Assembly (NCBI RefSeq): GCF_003259845.1
Contig: NZ_QLMJ01000012.1
Location: 62,001 to 126,000, forward strand
Reading direction: 5' to 3'
Length of the DNA: 64,000 nucleotides
Source of the DNA: Actinoplanes lutulentus
GTDB lineage: Bacteria; Actinomycetota; Actinomycetes; Mycobacteriales; Micromonosporaceae
Both the position numbers and the translations under genes were made by a program. Positions 8,948 to 17,752 of this stretch are shown here, in pieces. Position 1 is the first letter of the stretch. Every line of letters begins with the position of its first letter. The notes under the pieces are model-generated. The model saw only the letters and a program-made list of their open reading frames with translations, ran no database searches and had not been told where the DNA came from.

Positions 8948-11900
8948 GTGCCAGGCAAGGCCCGCGTTCACGAGCTCGCCAAAGAGCTCGGGGTCGACAG
9001 CAAGACCGTGCTCGCCACGTTGAAAGAAATGGGCGAGTTCGTCAAATCTGCGTCCAGCACCGTCGAGGCCCCGGTGGCCCGTCGGCTTCGTGGCGCCCTC
9101 GAGGCAGGTGGCGCCGTTCCGGCTTCGCCTTCGTCGCCGGCGTCCGGTCCCTCCGCGTCCAGCGCGCCGGGTGCCCCTGGTGGCAACCCGCGCCCGGGCC
9201 CGCCGATGGGGCGGCCTCAGCCGCCGCGTCGTCCCGGCCCGCCGCAGGGTGGCGCTCCCAGCGTCGCCCCGACTTCGCCGGCACCCTCGCCCGGGCAGTT
9301 CGCCCGGCCGAAGCCGGCTCCCGGCCGTCCCGGCCCGACACCCGGTCCGGTCACCAAGCCGGCCAGTGCGCACGACATCGAGGTGGCCGCCGCCGAGGCG
9401 CGCGCCTCGGCGTTGAAGGCTGAGCAGGAAGCGGCCGTCAAGGCGGCTCAGGCTGCTCAGGCCGCACGTGCCCGTGACGCCGAGCGCCGGCCTCCGGCCG
9501 ACGGTGGCGCGTCTCGTGGCACCGGCCCCGGCCCGCGTCCGGGTCCCGGCATGGTTCCGCCGCGTCCGGGTTCGCCCGCGGCCGGTCGTAACCCCAACCA
9601 GGGCGGCGCTCCTGGTGGACCGCGTCCCGGCCCTGCCGGTGGCGCACCTCGTCCGCCGGCGCGTGGTCCCGGTAACAACCCGTTCGGCGTCTCCGGTGGC
9701 GCGGCTGCAGGCCGTCCGTCCCCGGCTTCGATGCCGCGTCCCAACCAGCCCGGCATGCCGCCGCGGCCCAGCCCTGCTTCGATGCCGCCGCGGCCTAGCC
9801 CCGCGTCGATGCCGGCGCAGCGTCCGGGTCGTCCGGCCGGTCCCGGTGGCGGCGCTGGCCGTCCCGGCGGTCCCGGTGGCGGCGCTGGTCGTCCCGGCGG
9901 TCCCGGTGGCGGCGGTGGCGGCTACCGCGGTGGCGGTGGCGGTGCCGGCGGTGGCTTCCGTCCTGGTGGCGGTGGCGGCGCTGGTGGCGGCTTCCGTCCC
10001 GGTGGTGGCGGCGGCGCTGGTGGCGGCTTCCGTCCCGGTGGTCCCGGTGGCGGCGGCGGTGGCCCGGTCGGCGCAGGCGCTCCCGGACGTCCGGGTGGCG
10101 GCGGTGGCCGTGGTCGTGGCGGTGGCGCGGCGGGTGCCTTCGGGCGTCCCGGCGGCCGGCCGACTCGTGGCCGCAAGTCGAAGAAGCAGCGGCGTCAGGA
10201 GTTCGACAACCTCTCTGCTCCGCAGATGAGCTCGGGCGCCCCGCGCGGTAACGGCCAGGAGATCCGGCTGTCCCGCGGTGCGTCGCTGTCGGACTTCGCC
10301 GACAAGATCAACGCCAACCCGGGCTCGCTCGTCCAGGAGATGTTCAACCTGGGCGACATGGTGACCGCCACGCAGTCGGTGTCTGACGACACCCTCAAGC
10401 TGCTCGGCGTGCACCTGGGCTTCGAGGTTGTCATCGTCAGCCCCGAGGACGAGGACCGCGAGCTGCTCGCGCAGTTCGACATCGACCTCGACGCCGAGGT
10501 GGCGGAGGACCGTCTGGTCGTTCGTCCGCCGGTCGTGACCGTCATGGGTCACGTCGACCACGGTAAGACGAAGCTGCTCGACGCGATCCGCAAGACCAAC
10601 GTTGTCGCCGGCGAGGCGGGTGGCATCACCCAGCACATCGGCGCCTACCAGGTCGTCGTCCCTCACCAGGGCGAAGACCGGGCGATCACCTTCATCGACA
10701 CCCCGGGTCACGAGGCGTTCACCGCCATGCGTGCTCGTGGTGCGAAGGTGACCGACATCGTCATCCTCGTGGTCGCCGCCGACGACGGCGTCATGCCGCA
10801 GACGGTGGAGGCGCTCAACCACGCCAAGGCGGCCGACGTGCCGATCGTGGTCGCGGTGAACAAGGTCGACAAGCCGGACGCCAACCCGGACAAGGTCCGG
10901 CAGCAGCTGACCGACTACGGCCTGCTCGCTGAGGAGTACGGCGGCGACACCATGTTCGTGAACGTGGCCGCCAAGCCCGGCATCGGCATCGACGACCTCC
11001 TCGAGGCCGTCCTGCTGACCGCCGACGCGGCGCTCGAGCTGACCGCCCCGATCGACGGCCCCGCACAGGGTGTCGCGGTCGAGGCTCACCTGGACAAGGG
11101 TCGCGGCGCTGTCGCCACCGTCCTGGTGCAGAAGGGCACGCTGCGTGCCGGCGACTCGATCGTGGCTGGTGGCGCGCATGGTCGCGTCCGGGCCATGCTC
11201 GACGAGAACGGCGCCCAGATCGCCGAGGCGGGTCCTGCCCGTCCGGTCCTGGTGCTCGGTCTCACCTCGGTTCCCAGCGCGGGCGACACGTTCCTCGCTG
11301 CCGAGGACGACCGCACGGTGCGTCAGATCGCCGAGCAGCGGCAGGCTCGCCGTCGTGCGGCGATGTTCGCGAACTCGCGTCGTCCGAAGTCGCTCGACGA
11401 GATGATGCGCGACATCAAGGAGGGCGAGAAGGCTTCGCTCACCTTGATCATCAAGGGTGACGGTTCCGGATCGGTGGAGGCCCTCGAAGAGGCGCTCTTC
11501 AACATCAAGATCCCGGACGAGGTGCAGCTCAAGGTCATCCACCGCGGTGTCGGTGCGATCACCGAGAGCGACGTCAACCTGGCGTCGGCGTCCTCGGAGC
11601 AGGTTGCCACGATCATCGGCTTCAACGTCCGGGCCTCGAACAAGGTCAAGGAAATGGCCGACCGCGCCGGCGTGGAGATCCGCTACTACAGCGTGATCTA
11701 CCAGGCCATCGAGGAGATCGAGGCGGCCCTGAAGGGCCTGCTCAAGCCGGAGTACGAAGAGGTCGAGCTCGGCACGGCGGAGATCCGCGAGGTCTTCCGC
11801 TCGTCGAAGATCGGACTCATCGCCGGCTGTATCGTCCGGACGGGCCTGCTCAAGCGCAACGCCAAGGCGCGGATCCTGCGCGATGGCGTCGTGGTTGGCG

Positions 11901-12055
11901 ACAACGTCACGATCAGCTCGCTGAAGCGGTTCAAGGACGACGCGACCGAGGTCCGCGAGGGCTTCGAGTGTGGTCTGACGCTCCAGGGTTACGGTTCGCC
12001 GCAGGTCGGCGACGTGATCGAGACCTTCGAAATGCGTGAGAAGGCGCGGGCGTAA
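8948..12055 (+). CDS. infB: Translation initiation factor IF-2
   Basis: 1,035 residues. GTG 8948 is chosen because GAGGAG ends 4 nt upstream and the encoded [13 protein letters not shown] is the conserved IF-2 N-terminus. A long Pro/Gly/Ala-rich linker (about 50-410) precedes the IF2_N motif and the GTPase domain, whose P-loop GHVDHGKT is near residues 534-541, with DTPGH and NKVD following. Domains II-IV include the C-terminal fMet-tRNA-binding region. IF-2 places initiator tRNA on the 30S subunit and drives 50S joining, which matters for the many leaderless genes here. Very Gly-rich tandem units lie in the linker. Confidence 0.98.
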   Translation: MPGKARVHELAKELGVDSKTVLATLKEMGEFVKSASSTVEAPVARRLRGALEAGGAVPASPSSPASGPSASSAPGAPGGNPRPGPPMGRPQPPRRPGPPQGGAPSVAPTSPAPSPGQFARPKPAPGRPGPTPGPVTKPASAHDIEVAAAEARASALKAEQEAAVKAAQAAQAARARDAERRPPADGGASRGTGPGPRPGPGMVPPRPGSPAAGRNPNQGGAPGGPRPGPAGGAPRPPARGPGNNPFGVSGGAAAGRPSPASMPRPNQPGMPPRPSPASMPPRPSPASMPAQRPGRPAGPGGGAGRPGGPGGGAGRPGGPGGGGGGYRGGGGGAGGGFRPGGGGGAGGGFRPGGGGGAGGGFRPGGPGGGGGGPVGAGAPGRPGGGGGRGRGGGAAGAFGRPGGRPTRGRKSKKQRRQEFDNLSAPQMSSGAPRGNGQEIRLSRGASLSDFADKINANPGSLVQEMFNLGDMVTATQSVSDDTLKLLGVHLGFEVVIVSPEDEDRELLAQFDIDLDAEVAEDRLVVRPPVVTVMGHVDHGKTKLLDAIRKTNVVAGEAGGITQHIGAYQVVVPHQGEDRAITFIDTPGHEAFTAMRARGAKVTDIVILVVAADDGVMPQTVEALNHAKAADVPIVVAVNKVDKPDANPDKVRQQLTDYGLLAEEYGGDTMFVNVAAKPGIGIDDLLEAVLLTADAALELTAPIDGPAQGVAVEAHLDKGRGAVATVLVQKGTLRAGDSIVAGGAHGRVRAMLDENGAQIAEAGPARPVLVLGLTSVPSAGDTFLAAEDDRTVRQIAEQRQARRRAAMFANSRRPKSLDEMMRDIKEGEKASLTLIIKGDGSGSVEALEEALFNIKIPDEVQLKVIHRGVGAITESDVNLASASSEQVATIIGFNVRASNKVKEMADRAGVEIRYYSVIYQAIEEIEAALKGLLKPEYEEVELGTAEIREVFRSSKIGLIAGCIVRTGLLKRNAKARILRDGVVVGDNVTISSLKRFKDDATEVREGFECGLTLQGYGSPQVGDVIETFEMREKARA
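9944..10051 (+). repeat. Tandem 36-bp repeat coding the Gly-rich linker of IF-2
   Basis: About three units encode [12 protein letters not shown] in series (units begin at 9944, 9980 and 10016; the third diverges at its end). Shorter [10 protein letters not shown] units precede them from about 9840. Such slippage-prone coding repeats vary in length between strains. Confidence 0.8.
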
Positions 12056-12063
12056 CACCCCGC

Positions 12064-12107
12064 GACGGACGGCCTCGGCGCGAAAGCGCCGGGGCCGTCC
12101 GTCTTTT
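12064..12107 (+). terminator. Rho-independent terminator after infB
   Basis: GACGGACGGCC (12064-12074) pairs perfectly with GGCCGTCCGTC (12093-12103), with an inner GC stem and GAAA-type loop, followed by TTTT. It lies 9 nt after the infB stop and ends the rimP-infB operon. Confidence 0.9.
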
Positions 12108-12155
12108 CAGGGGTACGCGCGAATCAGGCTCAGCCGTCGTTGAAAGAATGGCACC

Positions 12156-13181
12156 ATGTCCCGCTACGCCATGCTGCTCGCACCGTCCGCCAACCGTGTC
12201 TACGCCGACCAGGCGGCACGCATATCCCAGGCGGAGCTGGCCGGGTTCGCGCCGGTGCTCTCCTCCGGGATCGACGAGGTCGACGTGGCCGAGATCGGCG
12301 GCGTGGAGTACCTGACGTTCTCCGCCGAGCTGACCGAGCTCGACATCGCGTACCTCTCGAACCTCTCCTCGGCGTACGCCCTCTACGAACGGGTCGAGGA
12401 CCTGCTGCGGCCGCTCATGCTCACCCCGCTGGCCCGGTATGACAGTGACCTGATCACCATCCCGAAGTACGCCGGCAAGACCAACGAGCAGTTCACCAAG
12501 CTCGTGCTGAACCTCACCCTGCTCGGCTCCGCCTTCGCCCGGCGGATGCTCGACGGCAACCTCACCGTCTTCGACCCGCTGTGCGGCCGCGGCACCACGC
12601 TCAACCAGGCCCTGATGTACGGATATGACGGCATCGGCGTGGAGATCGACGGCAAGGACGTCGAGGCGTACAAGCTGTTCCTGCAGACGTGGCTGAAGCG
12701 CAAGCGGCTCAAGCACACCGCCGACCTGGTCCCGGTGCGCCGGCAGGGCCGCCGGGCCGCCCGCCGGCTGGAGGTGACGATGGCCGCCAGCAAGGACGAC
12801 CACAAGTCCGGCGCGGTGCAGAAGATCACCGTCTTGAACGCCGACACCACCGGGCTGGACGGCCTGATCAAGGGCAACGTCGCCGACCTGATCGTCACCG
12901 ACCTGCCGTACGGCGTCGCCCACGGCAGTTACGACGAGGACGGCGGCGGCATCACCCGTCGCCCGCTGGACCTGCTGGAGCGCGCGGTGCCGGAGTGGCT
13001 GAAGCTGCTGCGCCCGGGCGGGGCGGTCGGGATCTCCTGGAACACCAAGGTCGCCAAGCGTGAGCTGGCCGAGGACATCCTGGTGGCGAACGGCCTGAAG
13101 CTGATCGATTACCAGCCGCTGTCGCACCGGGTGGACCAGGGCATCGAGCGTGACGTCGTGGTGGCCCGCAAATACAGCTGA
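12156..13181 (+). CDS. TRM11/UPF0020-type RNA methyltransferase
   Basis: 341 residues. The C-terminal half is a Rossmann methyltransferase: FDPLCGRGTTLNQAL is motif I for SAM binding, GIGVEID the acidic motif II, and TDLPYG the (D/N)PPY-like catalytic motif IV used for amino-group methylation. The N-terminal part may act as an RNA-binding module, though no canonical THUMP motif was identified. Relatives methylate guanosine or other bases in tRNA or rRNA; the target site is not deducible. It stands alone after the infB terminator and before the DUF503 gene, inside a block devoted to translation. Confidence 0.82.
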   Translation: MSRYAMLLAPSANRVYADQAARISQAELAGFAPVLSSGIDEVDVAEIGGVEYLTFSAELTELDIAYLSNLSSAYALYERVEDLLRPLMLTPLARYDSDLITIPKYAGKTNEQFTKLVLNLTLLGSAFARRMLDGNLTVFDPLCGRGTTLNQALMYGYDGIGVEIDGKDVEAYKLFLQTWLKRKRLKHTADLVPVRRQGRRAARRLEVTMAASKDDHKSGAVQKITVLNADTTGLDGLIKGNVADLIVTDLPYGVAHGSYDEDGGGITRRPLDLLERAVPEWLKLLRPGGAVGISWNTKVAKRELAEDILVANGLKLIDYQPLSHRVDQGIERDVVVARKYS

Positions 13182-13214
13182 CGCCGATGGGGGTCCGGCG
13201 TACCCTGCTCGCTG

Positions 13215-13508
13215 ATGTATATCGAGACCGCAGTCTTCGACCTGCTCCTGCCCGGTGACGCGCAATCGCTGAAGCAGAAGCGTTCCTACGTCCGCCCGAT
13301 CATCGCGATGCTGAAGAAGTTCGAAGTCAGCGTCGCCGAGGTCGGTTTCCACGACCTGCACGGCCGTGCCCAGATCGGTGTGGCCGCGGTCGCGCCGGAC
13401 CCGGCACAGGCCCGCAGCGTCGTCGACACCTGCGAGAACCAGGTGGCCGGCCGTCCCGAGATCGAGTTGCTCTCGGTGAAGCGACGGCTGTACGGGGACG
13501 ACGACTGA
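13215..13508 (+). CDS. DUF503 (YlxP-like) protein
   Basis: 97 residues with the DUF503 pattern LKQKRSYVRPIIAMLKKFEVSVAEVG. This small ferredoxin-like-fold protein is regularly encoded between infB and rbfA, as here, and is suspected to act in ribosome assembly, but its biochemical role is not established. TACCCT 8 nt before ATG 13215 suggests a leaderless or nearly leaderless transcript. Confidence 0.88.
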   Translation: MYIETAVFDLLLPGDAQSLKQKRSYVRPIIAMLKKFEVSVAEVGFHDLHGRAQIGVAAVAPDPAQARSVVDTCENQVAGRPEIELLSVKRRLYGDDD

Positions 13509-13582
13509 CCTAGGTAGGCTTGCTCGGTTAGGGCGGGATGGTGTTGACCGACCCGCGGGATAGACAGTCGGAGGTGGGCTAG

Positions 13583-14041
13583 ATGGCGGATCCGGCCAAG
13601 ACACGGAAGCACGCAGAGCGAATCCGTGAGCTGGTGGCGTCGCTGGTACGGGAGATCAAGGACCCGCGCCTCGGCATGGTGACGATCACGGATGCCCGGA
13701 TCACCGGCGACCTGCGTGAGGCGACGGTCTTCTACACGGTTCTCGGCGACGTGGCCGAGCAGGCCTCGACGGCGGCGGCCCTGGAGAGCGCGAAAGGCAT
13801 GCTGCGGACCCGGGTCGGTCACGCGCTGAGCCTGCGGCACTCGCCGAGCCTCGCGTTCGTCCTGGACAACGTGCTCGACACGGTCAAGGAGATCGACGAC
13901 CTCCTGGAGCAGGCGCGCCACCGGGACGAAGAGGTCCAGCGGCTGGCAGCCGGCAAGGAGTACGCCGGCGAGGCCGACCCGTACAAGAGCGACGAGGACG
14001 AGGACGCCGAGTCGGTGGGTGCCGCCGAGGACAAGGGGTGA
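13583..14041 (+). CDS. rbfA: Ribosome-binding factor A
   Basis: 152 residues with the single KH-like RbfA domain: RIRELVASLVREIKDPRLGMVTITDARIT, then LRTRVGHALSLRHSPSLAFVLDN. RbfA binds free 30S subunits and helps mature the 16S 5' end, notably in the cold. The acidic C-terminal tail (EDEDAES) is an actinobacterial addition. GGAGG lies upstream (gtcggaggtgggctag), and its stop overlaps the next start (GTGA). Confidence 0.96.
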   Translation: MADPAKTRKHAERIRELVASLVREIKDPRLGMVTITDARITGDLREATVFYTVLGDVAEQASTAAALESAKGMLRTRVGHALSLRHSPSLAFVLDNVLDTVKEIDDLLEQARHRDEEVQRLAAGKEYAGEADPYKSDEDEDAESVGAAEDKG

Positions 14042-15042
14042 GTCCTTCCGCCGAGCAATGGGCCGCCGCTGTGGCGGCGGTCCGCTCGGCCGGCGCCGGC
14101 GACGAGGTCCTGCTGATCTGCCACGTGAACCCGGACGGGGACGCGCTGGGCAGCATGCTCGGCTTCGCCCTCGGATTGCGGCGGCTCGGATTCACCCGGA
14201 TCCAGGCGACGTTCCCGGGCCAGTTCAGCATTCCGGACCCGTACGCTGGTCTGCCCGGTCTTGATCTTCTGGTGCCGGAGACGGACGCCTACGGTGACCC
14301 GGGCATGGTCATGGTCTTCGACGTGGCGAGCGAGTCCCGCCTCGGCGGGCTCGCCGGCCGGCTCGCGGCCGCGCCCCGCAGCGTCGTGCTGGACCACCAC
14401 GCCTCCAACACCGGTTTCGGCCAGGTGCGCCTGGTGGACCCGCTGGCCGCGGCCACGTCGGTGGTGGCCGAGCAGCTGCTGAGCAGGCTCGACGTGCCGC
14501 TGGACGCCGAGATCGCCGAGTGCTTCTACGTGGCGCTGGCGACCGACACCGGCTCGTTCAAGTTCGACATGACCACGGTGGCGGTGCACGAGTTGGCGGC
14601 CCGGCTGATCGCGACCGGGATCCGTCCCGGCGAGATCTCCCGGCGGATCTTCGACAGCAAGCCGTTCGGCGCCATGAAACTGACCGGCGAGGTGCTGGGC
14701 CGCGCGGTGCTCGATCCGGCGGCGGCCGGCGGCCTCGGCATGGTCTGGACCTACGCGACGCTGAGTGACCTGGAGCGGTACTCCCAGCCGCCCTACGTGC
14801 TGGACACGCTGATCGACCCGGTCCGCTCGGTGGCCGAGGCGGATGTCTCGGTGCTGGTGAAGCAGGTCGGAACACGCGAGTGGTCGGTGTCACTGCGGAG
14901 CAAGGGCGCGGTTGATGTGAGTGGTGTGGCCATCTCCCAGGGCGGTGGCGGTCACCGGCTGGCGGCCGGTTTCACCGGTTTTGGGGAGCCGGATGACGTG
15001 GTGGCCACCGTGCGTCGCCTATTGGACGATTTCCTGAACTGA
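14038..15042 (+). CDS. DHH-family phosphoesterase (NrnA-like oligoribonuclease/pAp phosphatase)
   Basis: 334 residues from GTG 14038, coupled to rbfA by a 4-nt overlap. The DHH domain shows CHVNPDGDALGSML (motif I), MVFDVAS (motif II), LDHHASN (motif III) and ATDTGSFKF (motif IV); the DHHA1 domain ends with GGGGHRLAAGF. Family members degrade nano-RNA and cyclic-dinucleotide breakdown products and dephosphorylate pAp, using Mn2+. The rbfA-DHH neighbourhood matches mycobacteria, where the homologue acts on c-di-AMP and nano-RNA; the same role is inferred, not shown. Confidence 0.9.
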   Translation: MSPSAEQWAAAVAAVRSAGAGDEVLLICHVNPDGDALGSMLGFALGLRRLGFTRIQATFPGQFSIPDPYAGLPGLDLLVPETDAYGDPGMVMVFDVASESRLGGLAGRLAAAPRSVVLDHHASNTGFGQVRLVDPLAAATSVVAEQLLSRLDVPLDAEIAECFYVALATDTGSFKFDMTTVAVHELAARLIATGIRPGEISRRIFDSKPFGAMKLTGEVLGRAVLDPAAAGGLGMVWTYATLSDLERYSQPPYVLDTLIDPVRSVAEADVSVLVKQVGTREWSVSLRSKGAVDVSGVAISQGGGGHRLAAGFTGFGEPDDVVATVRRLLDDFLN

Positions 15043-15061
15043 TCGACGTTTGCGCAGTTGA

Positions 15062-15098
15062 ATGGGGGTCACCCGAACGGGTGGCCCCCATCTTCGTT
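15062..15098 (+). terminator. Rho-independent terminator after the DHH phosphoesterase
   Basis: A 14-bp stem (ATGGGGGTCACCCG with CGGGTGGCCCCCAT, one G-U pair) closes on a short AA loop and is followed by a T-rich run (TCTTCGTT). It ends the rbfA-DHH transcript 20 nt after the stop. Confidence 0.88.
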
Positions 15099-15362
15099 GT
15101 CCCGGATAGCGGGATCCACCCAACGGCCCGCCGGGTGAACGTTAGTTTGGGACCTGAACGGTGATTTGGTTTCACGCGGCTGACACCACCGCCTCTCCGT
15201 GAGACCTCGAGCCTCCCGGGTCCACCGACCCGGGCCGGCGTCATCTCCGCCAAGGACCCGGCGATCCCGGGCCGGCCCTCTTGTGACGCCTCGCTCGACC
15301 GATTCTGGGCGCCCGTCTCCGTGCGGCGCGCCCACACCCACCGTGTGGAAGGAAGCCCTCTC
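15099..15362 (+). other. Structured leader/intergenic region before a 31-residue ORF
   Basis: No larger gene fits here. It holds two clear hairpins: CCCGGGTC/GACCCGGG with a CACC loop (15215-15234), and CCACAC/GTGTGG (15332-15348) whose 3' arm takes the first two G of the downstream ribosome site. TAGTTT near 15143 is a possible -10. The arrangement could regulate translation of the small ORF; no known riboswitch consensus was recognised. Confidence 0.45.
15347..15354 (+). promoter_or_regulatory. Strong ribosome binding site of the 31-residue ORF
   Basis: GGAAGGAA ends 8 nt before ATG 15363, among the best Shine-Dalgarno matches in the window. Its first two G can pair in the hairpin at 15332-15348, so access may be regulated. 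Confidence 0.7.
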
Positions 15363-15458
15363 ATGGCTGCCAAGCAGAAGCCCCAGCCCAAGCCCGCCGA
15401 CGACGCCCGCGAGCAGGCTCGCCGCGCGCTCCAGGCCTCGCTGGACACTCGCCAGTAA
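15363..15458 (+). CDS. Small hydrophilic protein of 31 residues, unknown function
   Basis: ATG to TAA encodes a highly charged peptide starting MAAKQKPQPKPADDAREQ and ending ALQASLDTRQ. The N-terminal third is Lys/Pro/Gln-rich and the rest predicts an amphipathic helix; there is no signal peptide or membrane segment. Support for it being real is the strong ribosome site at ideal spacing, codons with G or C at almost every third position, and the 300-bp leader that otherwise has no gene. It ends 36 nt before the MATE transporter, so it may act as a leader ORF for it. I do not recognise a family. Confidence 0.6.
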   Translation: MAAKQKPQPKPADDAREQARRALQASLDTRQ

Positions 15459-15494
15459 CCGCTCTTTTTCGTCGGGCGGGCATCATGGGCAACC

Positions 15495-16814
15495 ATGAGC
15501 CCGCCTGTCGCGTCTGAACCCACCGCCACACCCCGGCGGATCGCCGCACTGGCGCTCCCCGCGCTCGTGGTGCTGGCCGCCGAGCCGCTCTATGTCCTGG
15601 TGGACACCGCTGTCGTCGGCCACCTCGGCCCGCTGGAGCTGGCCGCGATCGCCGTCGGCGGCACCGTGATGTCGGTGGCAGCCTGGTTCGGCACGCTGAT
15701 GGCATATGGCACGACCGGCCGCGCCGCCCGCCGGTTCGGCGCCGGTGACCGTGCCGCCGCCGTGGCCGAAGGCGTGCAGGCGTCCTGGCTCGCGCTCGCC
15801 ATGGGTCTGCTGCTCGCGCTGCTCGGCCTGGTCGGGGCCGGACCGGTGGCACACCTGCTGGCCGGCAACGAGCAGACCGCCGAGGCGGCTGCCGGCTGGA
15901 TGCGGATCGCCGCGTTCGGCGCCCCCGGCCTGCTGCTCGCCGCGGCCGGGAACGGCTGGATGCGGGGCGTCCAGGAGACCCGGCGCCCACTGTGGATCGT
16001 GCTCGGCGCCAACGTGCTCTCCGCCGTGCTCTGCCCGGTGCTGGTCTATCCGCTCGGCCTCGGCCTGACCGGCTCGGCGATCGCCAACGTCACCGCGCAG
16101 ACCGTGGGCGGCGGACTCTTCCTGGTGGCGCTGATCCGCGAGACCCGCGACCTGCGGCCGGTGCCCTCGATCATCGTGCGTCAGGTCGTTCTCGGCCGTG
16201 ACCTGCTGATCCGTGGTGCGGCCTTCCAGGCGTGCTTCCTCTCCGCCACCGCCGTGGCGTCCCGGTTCGGCATCGCGGCCGTCGGCGCCCACCAGATCGG
16301 GTTGCAGCTCTGGTTCTTCGCGGCGCTCGCCCTGGACGCGGTGGCGATCGCCGCGCAGTCCCTGGTCGGCGCGGCACTCGGCGCCGGCGACGCGGACCAG
16401 GCCCGGGACGTGGCCCGCCGGGTGACGGTGGCCGGCGGTGTGGCGGCGGTGGTCTTCGCGGCACTGGCGGCGGCCGGGGCGCCGGTGATTCCGGGCTGGT
16501 TCACGCCGGACCCGGCCGTGCACGACCAGGCGATGATCATCTGGCCGTGGTTCGTCGGGCTGCTCCCGTTCGCCGGCGTGGTCTACGCCCTGGACGGGGT
16601 CCTGATCGGAGCGGGGGATGTGGCTTTTCTGCGTACCGTCACGATCCTCTCGGCGGTGCTCGGGTTCCTGCCGGCGATCTGGCTGGCGTACGCGCTGGAC
16701 CTGGGCCTCGGCGGGGTGTGGGCCGGCCTTGGTCTGTTCACCCTGATCCGATTCGTCACTCTTGTCTGGCGGTGGCGGTCACCACGATGGGTCGTGGTCG
16801 GTGCCACCCGCTAG
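15495..16814 (+). CDS. MATE-family multidrug/sodium antiporter (DinF-like)
   Basis: 439 residues with about 12 membrane segments arranged as two homologous halves; the first begins RIAALALPALVVLAAEPLYVLVDTAVVGHLG, a typical MatE start. These transporters export cationic drugs or metabolites using Na+ or H+ gradients. The same position between the rbfA/DHH genes and truB is occupied by DinF-type MATE proteins in other actinobacteria, including mycobacteria, supporting orthology. ATG 15495 lacks a strong ribosome site. The substrate is unknown. Confidence 0.9.
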   Translation: MSPPVASEPTATPRRIAALALPALVVLAAEPLYVLVDTAVVGHLGPLELAAIAVGGTVMSVAAWFGTLMAYGTTGRAARRFGAGDRAAAVAEGVQASWLALAMGLLLALLGLVGAGPVAHLLAGNEQTAEAAAGWMRIAAFGAPGLLLAAAGNGWMRGVQETRRPLWIVLGANVLSAVLCPVLVYPLGLGLTGSAIANVTAQTVGGGLFLVALIRETRDLRPVPSIIVRQVVLGRDLLIRGAAFQACFLSATAVASRFGIAAVGAHQIGLQLWFFAALALDAVAIAAQSLVGAALGAGDADQARDVARRVTVAGGVAAVVFAALAAAGAPVIPGWFTPDPAVHDQAMIIWPWFVGLLPFAGVVYALDGVLIGAGDVAFLRTVTILSAVLGFLPAIWLAYALDLGLGGVWAGLGLFTLIRFVTLVWRWRSPRWVVVGATR

Positions 16815-16817
16815 GGT
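16812..16817 (+). promoter_or_regulatory. -10 element of leaderless truB transcript
   Basis: TAGGGT overlaps the end of the MATE gene and lies 6 nt before GTG 16824, so a leaderless truB mRNA is predicted in addition to read-through. Confidence 0.5.
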
Positions 16818-16823
16818 TTTGCG

Positions 16824-17705
16824 GTGAACGTGGACGGACTCATCGTGGTGGACAAGCCGGCCGGCATGACGTCGCATGACGTCGTCGCCCGGATCCGGCG
16901 GCTGGCGAAGACCCGGCGGGTCGGGCACGGAGGGACGCTGGACCCGATGGCCACCGGCGTGCTGATCATCGGGGTCAACAAGGCGACTCGCCTGCTTACC
17001 TACGTGATCGGCGCCTCGAAAAGCTATGCCGGGACGATCCGTCTGGGACAGACGACGATCACCGATGACGCCGAGGGTGAGGTTGTCGCGACCGTCCCCG
17101 CCGGGCATGTCGGAGACGACGCCATCAACGCGTTTCTGGCAACCCAGGTCGGCGAGATCAGCCAGGTGCCCAGCGCGGTCAGTGCCATCAAGATCAAGGG
17201 TGTCCGGTCCTACAAGCGCGTCCGGGACGGCGAGGCGGTGGAAATCCCCGCCCGGCAGATCACGATCTATCAGCTCGATGTCCTGGAGATTCGCCGCGAC
17301 GGCGACGTCATCGATGTGGACATCGACGTGACCTGCTCCTCCGGCACCTACATCCGGGCCATCGCCCGTGACCTGGGCGCGGCGCTCGGCGTCGGCGGCC
17401 ACCTCACGGCCCTGCGCCGGACCGCGGTCGGTGACATGACGCTTGACGCGGCGGCCACCCTGGCCGAGCTGGAGGAGCGCGCGCCGGACGTGGTCTCGCT
17501 CCCGATGGCCGAGGCGGCCCGCCGGGCGTTTCCGCAGCGCGTCGCCTCCGAGGAGGAGACCGGAGTCCTCCGGCACGGCGGTCCGCTGTCGCCTGCCGGC
17601 ATCGAGGGGCCCTATGCGGTCTTCGATCCCGACGGCGTGCTCCTCGCGATCGTCAGCGAGCGTGACGGAAAGGCCAGGGCCGAGATCGTCCTGGCGCCCG
17701 CCTGA
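16824..17705 (+). CDS. truB: tRNA pseudouridine(55) synthase TruB
   Basis: 293 residues. The N-terminus reads GLIVVDKPAGMTSHDVV, and the catalytic Asp is in HGGTLDPMATGVL; later motifs SKSYAGTIRLGQ and SGTYIRAIARDLG are conserved TruB elements. It isomerises U55 in the T-loop of tRNAs. GTG 16824 is supported by the -10 box 6 nt upstream and by the conserved N-terminus. It continues into ribF after a 47-nt gap containing another possible promoter (TACGCT near 17709). Confidence 0.97.
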   Translation: MNVDGLIVVDKPAGMTSHDVVARIRRLAKTRRVGHGGTLDPMATGVLIIGVNKATRLLTYVIGASKSYAGTIRLGQTTITDDAEGEVVATVPAGHVGDDAINAFLATQVGEISQVPSAVSAIKIKGVRSYKRVRDGEAVEIPARQITIYQLDVLEIRRDGDVIDVDIDVTCSSGTYIRAIARDLGAALGVGGHLTALRRTAVGDMTLDAAATLAELEERAPDVVSLPMAEAARRAFPQRVASEEETGVLRHGGPLSPAGIEGPYAVFDPDGVLLAIVSERDGKARAEIVLAPA

Positions 17706-17752
17706 GTCGATACGCTGAGCCGGTAACGAAGAATCGACAGGGAGTGTTTTCG

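Noticed and set aside
8888-12058. Very long open frame on the minus strand opposite infB
   Set aside because: It is a shadow of infB caused by high third-position GC; composition is Arg/Thr/His-rich and low-complexity, and it has no ribosome site or family motif. The same applies to minus-strand frames at 285-2399, 30041-33514 and 33985-36630.
15215-15234. Hairpin in the small-ORF leader as a Rho-independent terminator
   Set aside because: It has no T-run; the true terminator for the upstream gene is already at 15062-15098.
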